This document shows, in pieces, positions 26,961 to 34,018 of a stretch of DNA of 64,000 nt. Origin of the DNA: Devosia epidermidihirudinis. GTDB taxonomy: Bacteria > Pseudomonadota > Alphaproteobacteria > Rhizobiales > Devosiaceae. The position numbers and the translations under genes were made by a program. Positions within the stretch are counted from its first letter, which is position 1; every line of letters begins with the position of its first letter. A model generated the notes under the pieces. That model worked only from the letters and a program-made list of their open reading frames with translations. It searched no databases and was not told where the DNA came from. The DNA is taken from NCBI RefSeq assembly GCF_000971295.1, contig NZ_LANJ01000020.1, positions 55,663 to 119,662 on the forward strand, read 5' to 3'.

Positions 26961-28727
26961 ATGGCTAGCGCAGATATCGAGACTGGTTACGTCGGTTCCG
27001 TCGAACAAAGTTCCCCAGGGATCTACAAAATTGTTCCCGCGAAGCATCCCTGGCGAATAGTCGGAACTGTCGTCGCAGCCGCCATAATTGGCATCACGAT
27101 CCACTCAATCCTGACCAACCCGAAATGGGGCTGGGCCGTCTTCGCCGAATACTTCTTCTCCGAACCCGTCCTCGTCGGTCTGAGCCGCACGCTGTGGCTG
27201 ACCCTGCTCGCCAGCGTCATCGGCTTTTTCATCGGCGGCCTGCTGGCGTTTGCGCGGGTGTCGAAGTCCACTCTGCTCTCAAGCCTGGCCTGGGCCTATA
27301 TCTGGCTGCTGCGCTCGATCCCGCTGATCGTGCTGCTGCTGGTGCTCAACAATCTGGGCTACCTCTACCCCACCCTCAATATCGGCGTGCCGTTCACCGA
27401 CATTCTGTTCGCGCAGTATTCGATGACCTCGGTGCTCAGCGTTTTCGCGGTGGCGGTGATCGGGCTCAGCCTCAACCAGGCAGCATTCTCGGCCGAGATC
27501 ATTCGTGGCGGCATTCTCGCCATTGATCAGGGCCAGCAGGAAGCCGCAGCGGCGCTGGGTCTCTCGTGGCGCCGTCAGGCTCTCAACATCATCCTGCCCC
27601 AGGCGATGCGCGCGATTATCCCATCCGGCTTCAACGAAATCATCGGCTTGGCCAAGGCAACGTCCATCGTCTACGTGCTGGCCCTCCCCGAATTGTTCTA
27701 CACCGTACAGGTCATCTACAAGCGCAACCTCGAAGTCATCCCGCTGCTGATGGTTGCCACCGTCTGGTACCTGATCATCATGAGCGTGCTGTCGCTGGTG
27801 CAGGTTGGCATTGAGCGCTATTTCGCCAAGGGCGCAACCCGCGATGGCCGTACCTCGGCGCTCGACAATGTGCTCAAGTTCGTCACCGGCGACGCTACCG
27901 GCCGCGCTATCAATGCCGTCCGCACCAATCCGGTCGAACGCACCCGCGAAGCAGGGCCTGCCCGTGAAGGTGGCCGCATCGAAATCCGCCATGTCGCCAA
28001 GCACTTCGACGCCTTCCACGCCCTCGACAATGTCAGCCTCACGGTTGAGCCGGGCGAAGTGGTGGCGATCATCGGGCCCTCTGGCGCCGGCAAATCCACC
28101 CTGCTGCGCACCATCAATCACCTTGAACGCGCTGATCAGGGCTATGTCGCCATCGATGAAGAGCTCATCGGCTACGAACGTCGCGGCAACCTGCTCTATG
28201 AGCTCAAAGACCGTGCCATTCGCAAGCGCCGCGCCGGTGTCGGCATGGTGTTCCAGAACTTCAACCTGTTCCCACACCTCACCGTCGTCGAAAACATCAT
28301 CGAAGCGCCGATTGCCGTGCAGGGCGTGCCGCGCCTGGAAGCTGTCGCGCAGGCACTCGAACTACTGGCCCGCGTTGGTCTGTCCGACAAGGCCGAAGCC
28401 TATCCGCGCCACCTCTCCGGCGGCCAGCAGCAGCGCGTGGCGATTGCCCGGGCTCTGGCGCTCAAGCCAAAGGTTCTACTGTTCGATGAGCCCACCTCTG
28501 CGCTCGATCCAGAACTCGTTGGCGAAGTGCTCGACGTGATCAAGGAGCTGGCCACCTCCGGCACGACCCTGGTCATCGTGACCCACGAAATCGGCTTTGC
28601 CCGCGAAGTCGCCGACAAGGTCGTGTTCATGGAAGACGGTCGCATCCTCGAAGTCGGCGGGCCAGCCCGCTTGTTCAGCGATGCCAGCCATGCCCGCACC
28701 CGCGAGTTTCTGGCCAAGGTTCTCTAA
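26961..28727 (+). CDS. Amino-acid ABC transporter: fused permease and ATPase
   Basis: 588 residues, two domains normally made as separate proteins. Residues about 65-290 are a HisMQ-type permease with five membrane helices and the EAA loop (QQEAAAALGLSWRRQALNII). After a linker near 300-335 a complete polar-amino-acid ATPase follows: Walker A GPSGAGKST near 373, FQNFNLFPHLTV, signature LSGGQQQRVAIARAL, Walker B VLLFDEPTSALD and THEIGFARE. A single chain would form a homodimeric importer. GGAG stands 8 nt before the ATG. The family carries polar amino acids, cystine and S-compounds (TcyBC/GlnPQ-like). Its binding protein is the next gene. Confidence 0.94.
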   Translation: MASADIETGYVGSVEQSSPGIYKIVPAKHPWRIVGTVVAAAIIGITIHSILTNPKWGWAVFAEYFFSEPVLVGLSRTLWLTLLASVIGFFIGGLLAFARVSKSTLLSSLAWAYIWLLRSIPLIVLLLVLNNLGYLYPTLNIGVPFTDILFAQYSMTSVLSVFAVAVIGLSLNQAAFSAEIIRGGILAIDQGQQEAAAALGLSWRRQALNIILPQAMRAIIPSGFNEIIGLAKATSIVYVLALPELFYTVQVIYKRNLEVIPLLMVATVWYLIIMSVLSLVQVGIERYFAKGATRDGRTSALDNVLKFVTGDATGRAINAVRTNPVERTREAGPAREGGRIEIRHVAKHFDAFHALDNVSLTVEPGEVVAIIGPSGAGKSTLLRTINHLERADQGYVAIDEELIGYERRGNLLYELKDRAIRKRRAGVGMVFQNFNLFPHLTVVENIIEAPIAVQGVPRLEAVAQALELLARVGLSDKAEAYPRHLSGGQQQRVAIARALALKPKVLLFDEPTSALDPELVGEVLDVIKELATSGTTLVIVTHEIGFAREVADKVVFMEDGRILEVGGPARLFSDASHARTREFLAKVL

Positions 28728-28835
28728 CCACTCCCACAAGAATTCCGGCGAACGCGCGAAGCGCCGGTCCGTCTGTCGTCCCTCCCGGATGATGGTGAAA
28801 TCTCTTCGCGCAAAATTTCCACAAAAGGCTACGTC

Positions 28836-29774
28836 ATGCGTCTGATAAATTCCTTCTTTGCCGCCGGCCTGTTGGCCGCAACCGTTCTGAGCGCCGTCCC
28901 CGTGCTGGCCCAGGGCACCATCACCTTCGACCTGACACCCGAGCAGGCCAACCGGGTCCGCGCCGACAAGAATGACGCAGCGGCCGCGCTGATCTCCAAG
29001 GACTTCAAGTTTGTGACCGACGGTTCCTTCACCGTTGCGCTCACCGTTGGTGATCCTCCACTCAGCACCTACGCGACCGACTCCAAAACTCCGGTCGGCG
29101 CTGAAGAAGATACCGCCCAGATCATCGCCGACGCGCTTGGCCTCAAGCTCGACCTGGTGCCTGTCGCATGGGCTGACTGGCCGCTGGGCCTGGACTCCGG
29201 CAAGTTTGATGCCGTCATCAGCAACGTGACGGTTACCGAACAGCGCAAGGAAAAGTTCGACTTCTCGACCTATCGCCTCGACGTGCTCGGCTTCTACGTC
29301 AAGGCCGACAGCCCGATCACCCAGATCAAGGAACCCAAGGATATCGCCGGTCTCAAGGTTATCGTCGGCGCCGGCACCAACCAGGAAAAGATCATTCTGG
29401 AATGGGACAAGGAAAACGTCGCCGCTGGTCTGGCACCAGTTGAAGCCCAGTATTACGACGACTCCGCTGCCAGCCAGTTGGCACTGCAGTCTGGCCGCGC
29501 CGATGTTGAGTTCAACCCCAATGCCGGTCTCGCCTACCGTGCAGCCCTCAATGGCAACACCAAGCTGGTGGGCATCGTGAACGGCGGTTGGCCACTGACG
29601 GCCGAAATCGCCGTGACCACCCGCAAGGGCAGCGGTCTGGCCGATGCTGTCACCGCAGCGATCAACGGCCTCATCGCCGATGGCAAGTACCTCGACACCC
29701 TCAAGCGTTGGGGCCTTGAAGCCGAAGCTCTGCCAGAGTCGCGCACCAACCCACCCGGCCTGCCAAAGTCCTGA
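28836..29774 (+). CDS. Amino-acid ABC transporter substrate-binding protein (SBP family 3)
   Basis: 312 residues. Signal peptide (MRLINSFFAAGLLAATVLSA ... VLAQ) for the periplasm. Family 3 features: VALTVGDPPLSTYATD, GVD-type segment GKFDAVISNVTVTEQRKEKF near residue 130, FSTYRLDVLGFYVK and KDIAGLKVIVGAGTNQEKII. The N-terminal 55 residues before the fold are unusual in length. It delivers substrate to the fused permease/ATPase. A terminator at 29792 follows directly, and a short stem (28745-28767) lies in the 108-bp gap to the transporter gene. Confidence 0.92.
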   Translation: MRLINSFFAAGLLAATVLSAVPVLAQGTITFDLTPEQANRVRADKNDAAAALISKDFKFVTDGSFTVALTVGDPPLSTYATDSKTPVGAEEDTAQIIADALGLKLDLVPVAWADWPLGLDSGKFDAVISNVTVTEQRKEKFDFSTYRLDVLGFYVKADSPITQIKEPKDIAGLKVIVGAGTNQEKIILEWDKENVAAGLAPVEAQYYDDSAASQLALQSGRADVEFNPNAGLAYRAALNGNTKLVGIVNGGWPLTAEIAVTTRKGSGLADAVTAAINGLIADGKYLDTLKRWGLEAEALPESRTNPPGLPKS

Positions 29775-29791
29775 TCCCTCCACTCCTCCGT

Positions 29792-29828
29792 GGCACCGCA
29801 CGTCTCCTCGCGTGCGGTGCCTTTTCTT
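29792..29828 (+). terminator. Strong Rho-independent terminator after the amino-acid SBP gene
   Basis: GGCACCGCACG / CGTGCGGTGCC, perfect 11-bp stem, 8-nt loop, then TTTTCTTCT. It sits between the SBP gene and the third monooxygenase gene, 18 bp before the latter's ATG, so read-through or an internal promoter must supply that gene. Confidence 0.85.
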
Positions 29829-29845
29829 CTCTGAAAGAGCATTCC

Positions 29846-30895
29846 ATGTCGCAGGCCGTTTCCATCAAGCATCTGGGCTTTCTGGTCCCCGGTAACTTCG
29901 CCAATACCGATCCGGCACCGGGCATTGAGGCCACGCTGCAACTGATCAGCTTTGGTGAAAAGCTCGGCTTTGATAGCGCCTGGGTTCGTCAGCGACACCT
30001 CGAGCCCGGCATCGGCACCGCCGCAGTGTTTCTCTCGGCGGCCAGCCAGCGCACCAGCACAATCCAGCTCGGCTCTGCCGTCATCCAGATCGGCTATGAA
30101 AGCCCGTTCCGCCTCGCCGAAGATCTTTCCATGGTCGACGTGCTCTCGCGTGGACGGCTCAATGTCGGCCTCAGCGCGGGGGTCCCACCGCACGCCACGC
30201 TCATCGGCCATCTGGTCCATGATGGCGACTGGCAGAACCACGACCTCGGCCATGCCCGCATCGAACGCTTTGCCGCCAATCTGCGCGGCGACTATCTGGG
30301 CGATGATGACACCACCATCAACACCCCGTTCGGTCCGCAGCGCCCCCGACTACAGCCGCATGCCAAAGGTCTTGCCGACCGCCTCTGGTATGGTGGCGGC
30401 TCGCTGAAATCGGCCCGCTGGGCGGGCGAGCACGGTTTCAATTTCCTGACCGGCAACGTCATCTCGGGCGAAAATACCGACGACTTCCACACCGCGCAGG
30501 TCAACCTCATCAAGGCCTATCGCGAAGCCTCCGATGGCTGGCCGGGTCGTGTCGCCGTTGGCCGCGTCATCGTTCCGCTCGATAGCGCTCCTCCTGCCCG
30601 CATCGCCCGCTACCAGGCTTTCGGCGCCGGGCGCTTCGAGCGCACGCTCAAGCCACAGGGCGAGCGCCGCACGCTGTTCCCGCGCGATCTCGTCGGCACC
30701 GCCGATCAAATCGTCGAATGGCTGCTCAACGATCCCGTTCTCCCGCTGGTCGACGAACTGCGTCTGGAGCTCCCCTACGAATTCACCCTGCCCGAATACG
30801 AGCAGATCCTCACCGACACCATCGAGCGCATTGCGCCCGCACTGGGCTGGTCGCCGTCACACCAGGGCACACAAGCACTCGCCGCCACTGCCTGA
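29846..30895 (+). CDS. Third LLM-class flavin-dependent oxidoreductase
   Basis: 349 residues of the bacterial luciferase-like TIM barrel: KHLGFLVPGNFANTD, LGFDSAWVRQRHLEP, TIQLGSAVIQIGYESPFRLA and the flavin-contact stretch LSRGRLNVGLSAGVPPHA near residue 108. The C-terminal ELRLELPYEFTLPEYEQIL is in the expected place. It is distinct from the two earlier LLM genes and not an obvious duplicate. Expected to use FMNH2 and O2. It follows a terminator and precedes the DUF3088 gene by 84 bp with a UUCG hairpin between. Role in the same catabolic set is inferred from position. Confidence 0.87.
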   Translation: MSQAVSIKHLGFLVPGNFANTDPAPGIEATLQLISFGEKLGFDSAWVRQRHLEPGIGTAAVFLSAASQRTSTIQLGSAVIQIGYESPFRLAEDLSMVDVLSRGRLNVGLSAGVPPHATLIGHLVHDGDWQNHDLGHARIERFAANLRGDYLGDDDTTINTPFGPQRPRLQPHAKGLADRLWYGGGSLKSARWAGEHGFNFLTGNVISGENTDDFHTAQVNLIKAYREASDGWPGRVAVGRVIVPLDSAPPARIARYQAFGAGRFERTLKPQGERRTLFPRDLVGTADQIVEWLLNDPVLPLVDELRLELPYEFTLPEYEQILTDTIERIAPALGWSPSHQGTQALAATA

Positions 30896-30937
30896 GCGAC
30901 GATACCTCTTCCCGCGTTCTCCTGCGGCCACTTAGTC

Positions 30938-30964
30938 GGCGCTTCGGCGCCAACCTTTTCTTTT
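30938..30964 (+). terminator. UUCG hairpin with T-rich tail before the DUF3088 gene
   Basis: GGCGC-TTCG-GCGCC (30938-30951) followed by AACCTTTTCTTTT. Weak terminator or attenuator 16 bp before the DUF3088 ATG. Confidence 0.6.
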
Positions 30965-30979
30965 GAAAGGATAATTCTC

Positions 30980-31318
30980 ATGGCTAAAGACAAACTCTTC
31001 CTGCTCACCCCCGGCTTCACCAATCCCAATCGCGACGACGGTCCCTTTGTGTGCCCGCTCTCCAATCAGGTCGAAGGCCTGCTCGCCAGCTTCCCTGACC
31101 TCGCCGCCAAAATCGATGTCGAACGCGTCGCCTTCGTCCGCCCCCGCGCCGCCGTCATCGCCGCCGTCGGCGAAGAAAACCAGGGCCTGCCTGTCCTCAT
31201 CCTAGCCGGCAACCCGCCCGAAGACGCCAAGCACCACGGCGACACCGCCTTCATCCAGGACACCCCCCGCATCCTGGCCCTCCTAGCCGAACGCCACGGC
31301 TTCCCAAAAATCCACTAA
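30980..31318 (+). CDS. DUF3088 domain protein, predicted thioredoxin-like fold
   Basis: 112 residues, whole-length match to the DUF3088 pattern (LFLLTPGFTNPN, VEGLLASFPDLAAKIDVERV, GEENQGLPVLILAG, ILALLAERHGFP). No known function for the family. Visible in it is a single cysteine in FVCPLSNQVEGLL, a CPxS arrangement as in monothiol glutaredoxins, and a GLPVLIL segment where thioredoxin folds carry cis-proline. AAGGA precedes the ATG. The Bacillus CmoOJ system includes a glutaredoxin-like partner (CmoI/YtnI), so this protein is a candidate functional counterpart; that is inference. It ends the second monooxygenase unit. Confidence 0.82.
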   Translation: MAKDKLFLLTPGFTNPNRDDGPFVCPLSNQVEGLLASFPDLAAKIDVERVAFVRPRAAVIAAVGEENQGLPVLILAGNPPEDAKHHGDTAFIQDTPRILALLAERHGFPKIH

Positions 31319-31358
31319 GGGTGCAGGGCCAACACTTCCGCCCCCAATCTCCCCCCTT

Positions 31359-31440
31359 CGTCATCACCCGGCTCGTCCGGGTGATCCACCTTCTCCCACC
31401 ACAAGCGGAATGGATTGCCCGGACTAGCCGGGCAATGACG
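31359..31440. repeat. Intergenic palindromic repeat, family A copy 2
   Basis: CGTCATCACCCGGCTCGTCC ... TTGCCCGGACTAGCCGGGCA, same two-hairpin plan as 12883-12961. The gap 31319-31811 holds three family A elements and no gene. Confidence 0.85.
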
Positions 31441-31550
31441 ACCGAGGTTGGTGCTCAGCGTGCCCCACCCAAAACAAAACCCGCAGATCACTCCGCGGGC
31501 ACCATCAGCACACGGCAAACCTCTCAGCCACCCTCGCACCCCTCTCCAAT

Positions 31551-31633
31551 CGTCATCACCCGGCTAGTCCGGGTGATCCACCTTACTTCACCTGGTGGGG
31601 TGGTGGATTGCCCGGACAAGCCGGGCAATGACG
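31551..31633. repeat. Intergenic palindromic repeat, family A copy 3
   Basis: CGTCATCACCCGGCTAGTCC ... TTGCCCGGACAAGCCGGGCA, with a diverged linker (CCTTACTTCACCTGGTGGGG). Confidence 0.85.
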
Positions 31634-31714
31634 ACCAAGGTAAGCGCTGAGGGTGCCTTCTACCCAGAACAAAGCCCGCAAAACCCTCAGCGCCCCTCAC
31701 ACCCCTCCCCAACC

Positions 31715-31764
31715 GTCATCACCCGGCTCGTCCGGGTGATCCACCTTCCTCCCAGCACCGGGCA
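31715..31764. repeat. Family A repeat, copy 4, left half only
   Basis: Left hairpin TCACCCGGCTCGTCCGGGTGA and part of the linker are present; the right hairpin is replaced by unrelated sequence after GGGCATGGAT. Confidence 0.75.
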
Positions 31765-31811
31765 TGGATGTGGCTGAGCCCCCACCCAAACCAATGCCCG
31801 AAATACCCCCC

Positions 31812-32033
31812 TCAACCCGCCGGCAGGATAAACCGCACAAACCGCTTCCCGGGCCGCTCGAACTCATCGTCCCGCGCTGGCTCAGGCCAAGCGCCCGACA
31901 GATACGCTGCGTCCTGCTCGGCCCTCGACAAAGGCACCGCCCCAAACGCAGCGTCGGGCACGCCCTGGAAATAGCTGCGGTCGGTTTCGGTATTGCGCGT
32001 GCGGGCGAGGAAGAATTCAAAAAGCCGTGCCAT
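31812..32033 (-). CDS. Small hypothetical protein, 73 residues
   Basis: Not recognised. ATG 32033 has GGAG eight bases upstream. The sequence is charged and aromatic: MARLFEFFLARTRNTETDRS, then FQGVPDAAFGAVPLSRAEQD and a C-terminus FERPGKRFVRFILPAG. No signal peptide or membrane helix. Codon third positions are GC-rich as in neighbours. A copy of the 17-bp palindrome (32081-32097) lies 47 bp upstream of its start, so it may belong to the same regulon as the importer and monooxygenase genes. It could also be a chance frame. Confidence 0.5.
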   Translation of the reverse strand: MARLFEFFLARTRNTETDRSYFQGVPDAAFGAVPLSRAEQDAAYLSGAWPEPARDDEFERPGKRFVRFILPAG

Positions 32034-32080
32034 CGAACTGCTCCGTGGTCGCGGGCTCCCACGAGCCGCCAGAGCTTAAG

Positions 32081-32097
32081 TCTACTAAATCCCTAGA
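32081..32097. promoter_or_regulatory. 17-bp CTA-N9-TAG palindrome, site 3
   Basis: TCTACTAAATCCCTAGA, 47 bp before the small minus-strand ORF and 283 bp before the peptide SBP ATG. Confidence 0.55.
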
Positions 32098-32282
32098 ATT
32101 ATGCGTAGCGCGTGGGTATCGAAGTCGTCCGCAGCACGGAAAAATCCTTCCCTCCACCATCCCCTTGATAGAAGATGCACCCTCGTCCGCGGCGCCTTTG
32201 AGGCAGGTTTGAAATGTCTTTGCGAGATTCACACCCGCGCCGAAAAGCCATTTCCGGCCTCGCTGGCCATTCGGACTAATAG

Positions 32283-32299
32283 ACTACCGATCTGATAGA
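32283..32299. promoter_or_regulatory. 17-bp CTA-N9-TAG palindrome, site 4 (diverged)
   Basis: ACTACCGATCTGATAGA, 81 bp before the peptide SBP start. Keeps CTA-N9-TAGA but not the AT-rich core. Apart from sites 3 and 4 nothing is seen in the 347-bp gap 32034-32380. Confidence 0.4.
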
Positions 32300-32380
32300 G
32301 TTTATCGGCGGCTCGCGATATTTCTGTTGCCAGCCGGCGATGGTCCAAGCCCAGCGCCAAAACACAGACAGGATTTTCCG

Positions 32381-33874
32381 ATGTCCCTCATTTCGCGCCG
32401 CAACCTGCTGGTCGCTACCCTGCTCGCTAGCGCGGCCTTCAGCCCGCTCGCCTTCGCTCAGGATTACGACGCCGACGCCACCATCCGTATCGGCTCGCTC
32501 TATGAGCCACAGAACCTCGACAACACCGCTGGCGCTGGCCAGGGCATCAACGAAGCCTTCAACGGCAACGTGTATGAGGCACTCTTCCAGCTGACAGATG
32601 CCGGCACCGTCGAGCCAAAGCTGTCCGCCGACTATAAGGTCAGCGAAGATGGCCTCACCTATACCTTCACCCTTAAGGACGGCGTCACCTTCCACTCCGG
32701 TGAGCCTCTGACCGCAGCCGATGTGAAATACTCCATCGAGCGCGTTACTGCAGAGACCTCCAAGAGCTCGCGCAAGAAGAGCCTCTCGACCATCACCTCG
32801 ATCGAAACGCCAGACGACAAGACCGTCGTCATCACCCTCTCTGCCCGCTCCATCTCGCTGCCTTACAATCTCAGCTACGTCTGGATCGTCAACGACAAGG
32901 CGGCTGATATCACCGCAACCGAAGACGGCACCGGCCCATACAAGCTCGAAGAATGGCGTCGCGGTTCGGCCCTGTCCCTCGCCCGCTTTGATGGCTATTG
33001 GGGCGACAAGCCAACCAATGGCGAAGTGGTCTACCAGTACTTCACCGATGCGACCGCACTCAACAACGCGCTGCTGACCAACGCCGTTGATGTTATCACC
33101 TCAGTTCAGAGCCCGGATTCGCTGGCTCAGTTCACCGGCAACAGCGCTTACACCGTCACCGAAGGCGCTTCGACCACCAAGGAAATCCTGGCCTATAACG
33201 ACCGCGTCGCACCCTTCGACAACGTCAAAGTTCGCAAGGCCCTGGCCCGCGCCGTCGACAAGGCCAAGCTGCTGAACTCCATCTGGGGTGATTACGGCAC
33301 GCTGATCGGTTCGTTCGTTCCGCCAACCGACCCATGGTATGTCGATCTGACCGGCGTTGACGCCTACAATCCTGACAGCGCCAAAGAACTGCTGACCGAA
33401 GCCGGCTATCCCGATGGCTTTGAGTTCACCATCGACACCCCTGACTACGATCCGCATCCACTGGTCGCCCAGTTCCTGCAGAGCGAGTTTGCCAAGGTCG
33501 GCGTGAAGGCGAACATCAACATCATCACCGCCAACGAATGGTACACCAAGGTCTACCAGGAGAAGAACTTCCAGGCGACGCTGCAGGAACACGTCAACCA
33601 CCGCGACATCGTGTTCTACGGCAATCCAGACTTCTACTGGGGCTACAACAACCCAGAAGTCGTCAAGCTGATCGCTGGCGCCGAGTCCGCTGGTTCGGTT
33701 GACGAGCAGACTGCCAAGCTCACCGAAGCCAACAAGATCATCGCTGAGGATGCCGCCAGCAACTGGCTCTACCTCTACCCGCAGATCGTCGTGTCGGCCT
33801 CGAACGTCACTGGTTACCCAGTCAATGGCCTGAATTCGCAGTTCTTCGCCTACGGCATCCAGAAGGCCAAGTAA
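32381..33874 (+). CDS. Peptide-type ABC transporter substrate-binding protein (SBP family 5)
   Basis: 497 residues from ATG 32381 with AGGA upstream; an in-frame extension to 32327 adds no signal. Twin-arginine-like signal (MSLISRRNLLVATLLASAAF), cleaved near FAQ. SBP_bac_5 signature FTLKDGVTFHSGEPLTAADV near residue 90, then RKALARAVDKAKLLNSIWGD and AKELLTEAGYPDG. Periplasmic solute receptor. It is separated from the permease genes by two hairpins (33890-33919, 33980-34018), a usual way to make more receptor than permease. Substrate unknown; peptides such as glutathione conjugates would fit the context. Confidence 0.93.
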   Translation: MSLISRRNLLVATLLASAAFSPLAFAQDYDADATIRIGSLYEPQNLDNTAGAGQGINEAFNGNVYEALFQLTDAGTVEPKLSADYKVSEDGLTYTFTLKDGVTFHSGEPLTAADVKYSIERVTAETSKSSRKKSLSTITSIETPDDKTVVITLSARSISLPYNLSYVWIVNDKAADITATEDGTGPYKLEEWRRGSALSLARFDGYWGDKPTNGEVVYQYFTDATALNNALLTNAVDVITSVQSPDSLAQFTGNSAYTVTEGASTTKEILAYNDRVAPFDNVKVRKALARAVDKAKLLNSIWGDYGTLIGSFVPPTDPWYVDLTGVDAYNPDSAKELLTEAGYPDGFEFTIDTPDYDPHPLVAQFLQSEFAKVGVKANINIITANEWYTKVYQEKNFQATLQEHVNHRDIVFYGNPDFYWGYNNPEVVKLIAGAESAGSVDEQTAKLTEANKIIAEDAASNWLYLYPQIVVSASNVTGYPVNGLNSQFFAYGIQKAK

Positions 33875-33889
33875 GCGGTTCAAAAGACT

Positions 33890-33919
33890 CACTCTTCTGC
33901 GTCAAATCGCAGAGGAGTG
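33890..33919 (+). terminator. Hairpin after the peptide SBP gene
   Basis: CACTCTTCTGCG-TCAAAT-CGCAGAGGAGTG, 12-bp stem with one T-G pair, no T tract. Likely stabilises the SBP mRNA or attenuates transcription. Confidence 0.65.
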
Positions 33920-33979
33920 ACTTGAAAAGCGCTCACGCAGGCATCGTCGACATGTTAGCAGTCTGCTAACGAATTAAAG

Positions 33980-34018
33980 GGGCCGGACACGGTGGCGAGA
34001 CAGCCATTTGTCCGGCCC
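33980..34018 (+). terminator. Second hairpin before the permease gene
   Basis: GGGCCGGACA / TGTCCGGCCC, perfect 10-bp stem around a 19-nt loop. The 3' arm overlaps the only canonical start candidate (TTG 34008) of the permease. Confidence 0.55.
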
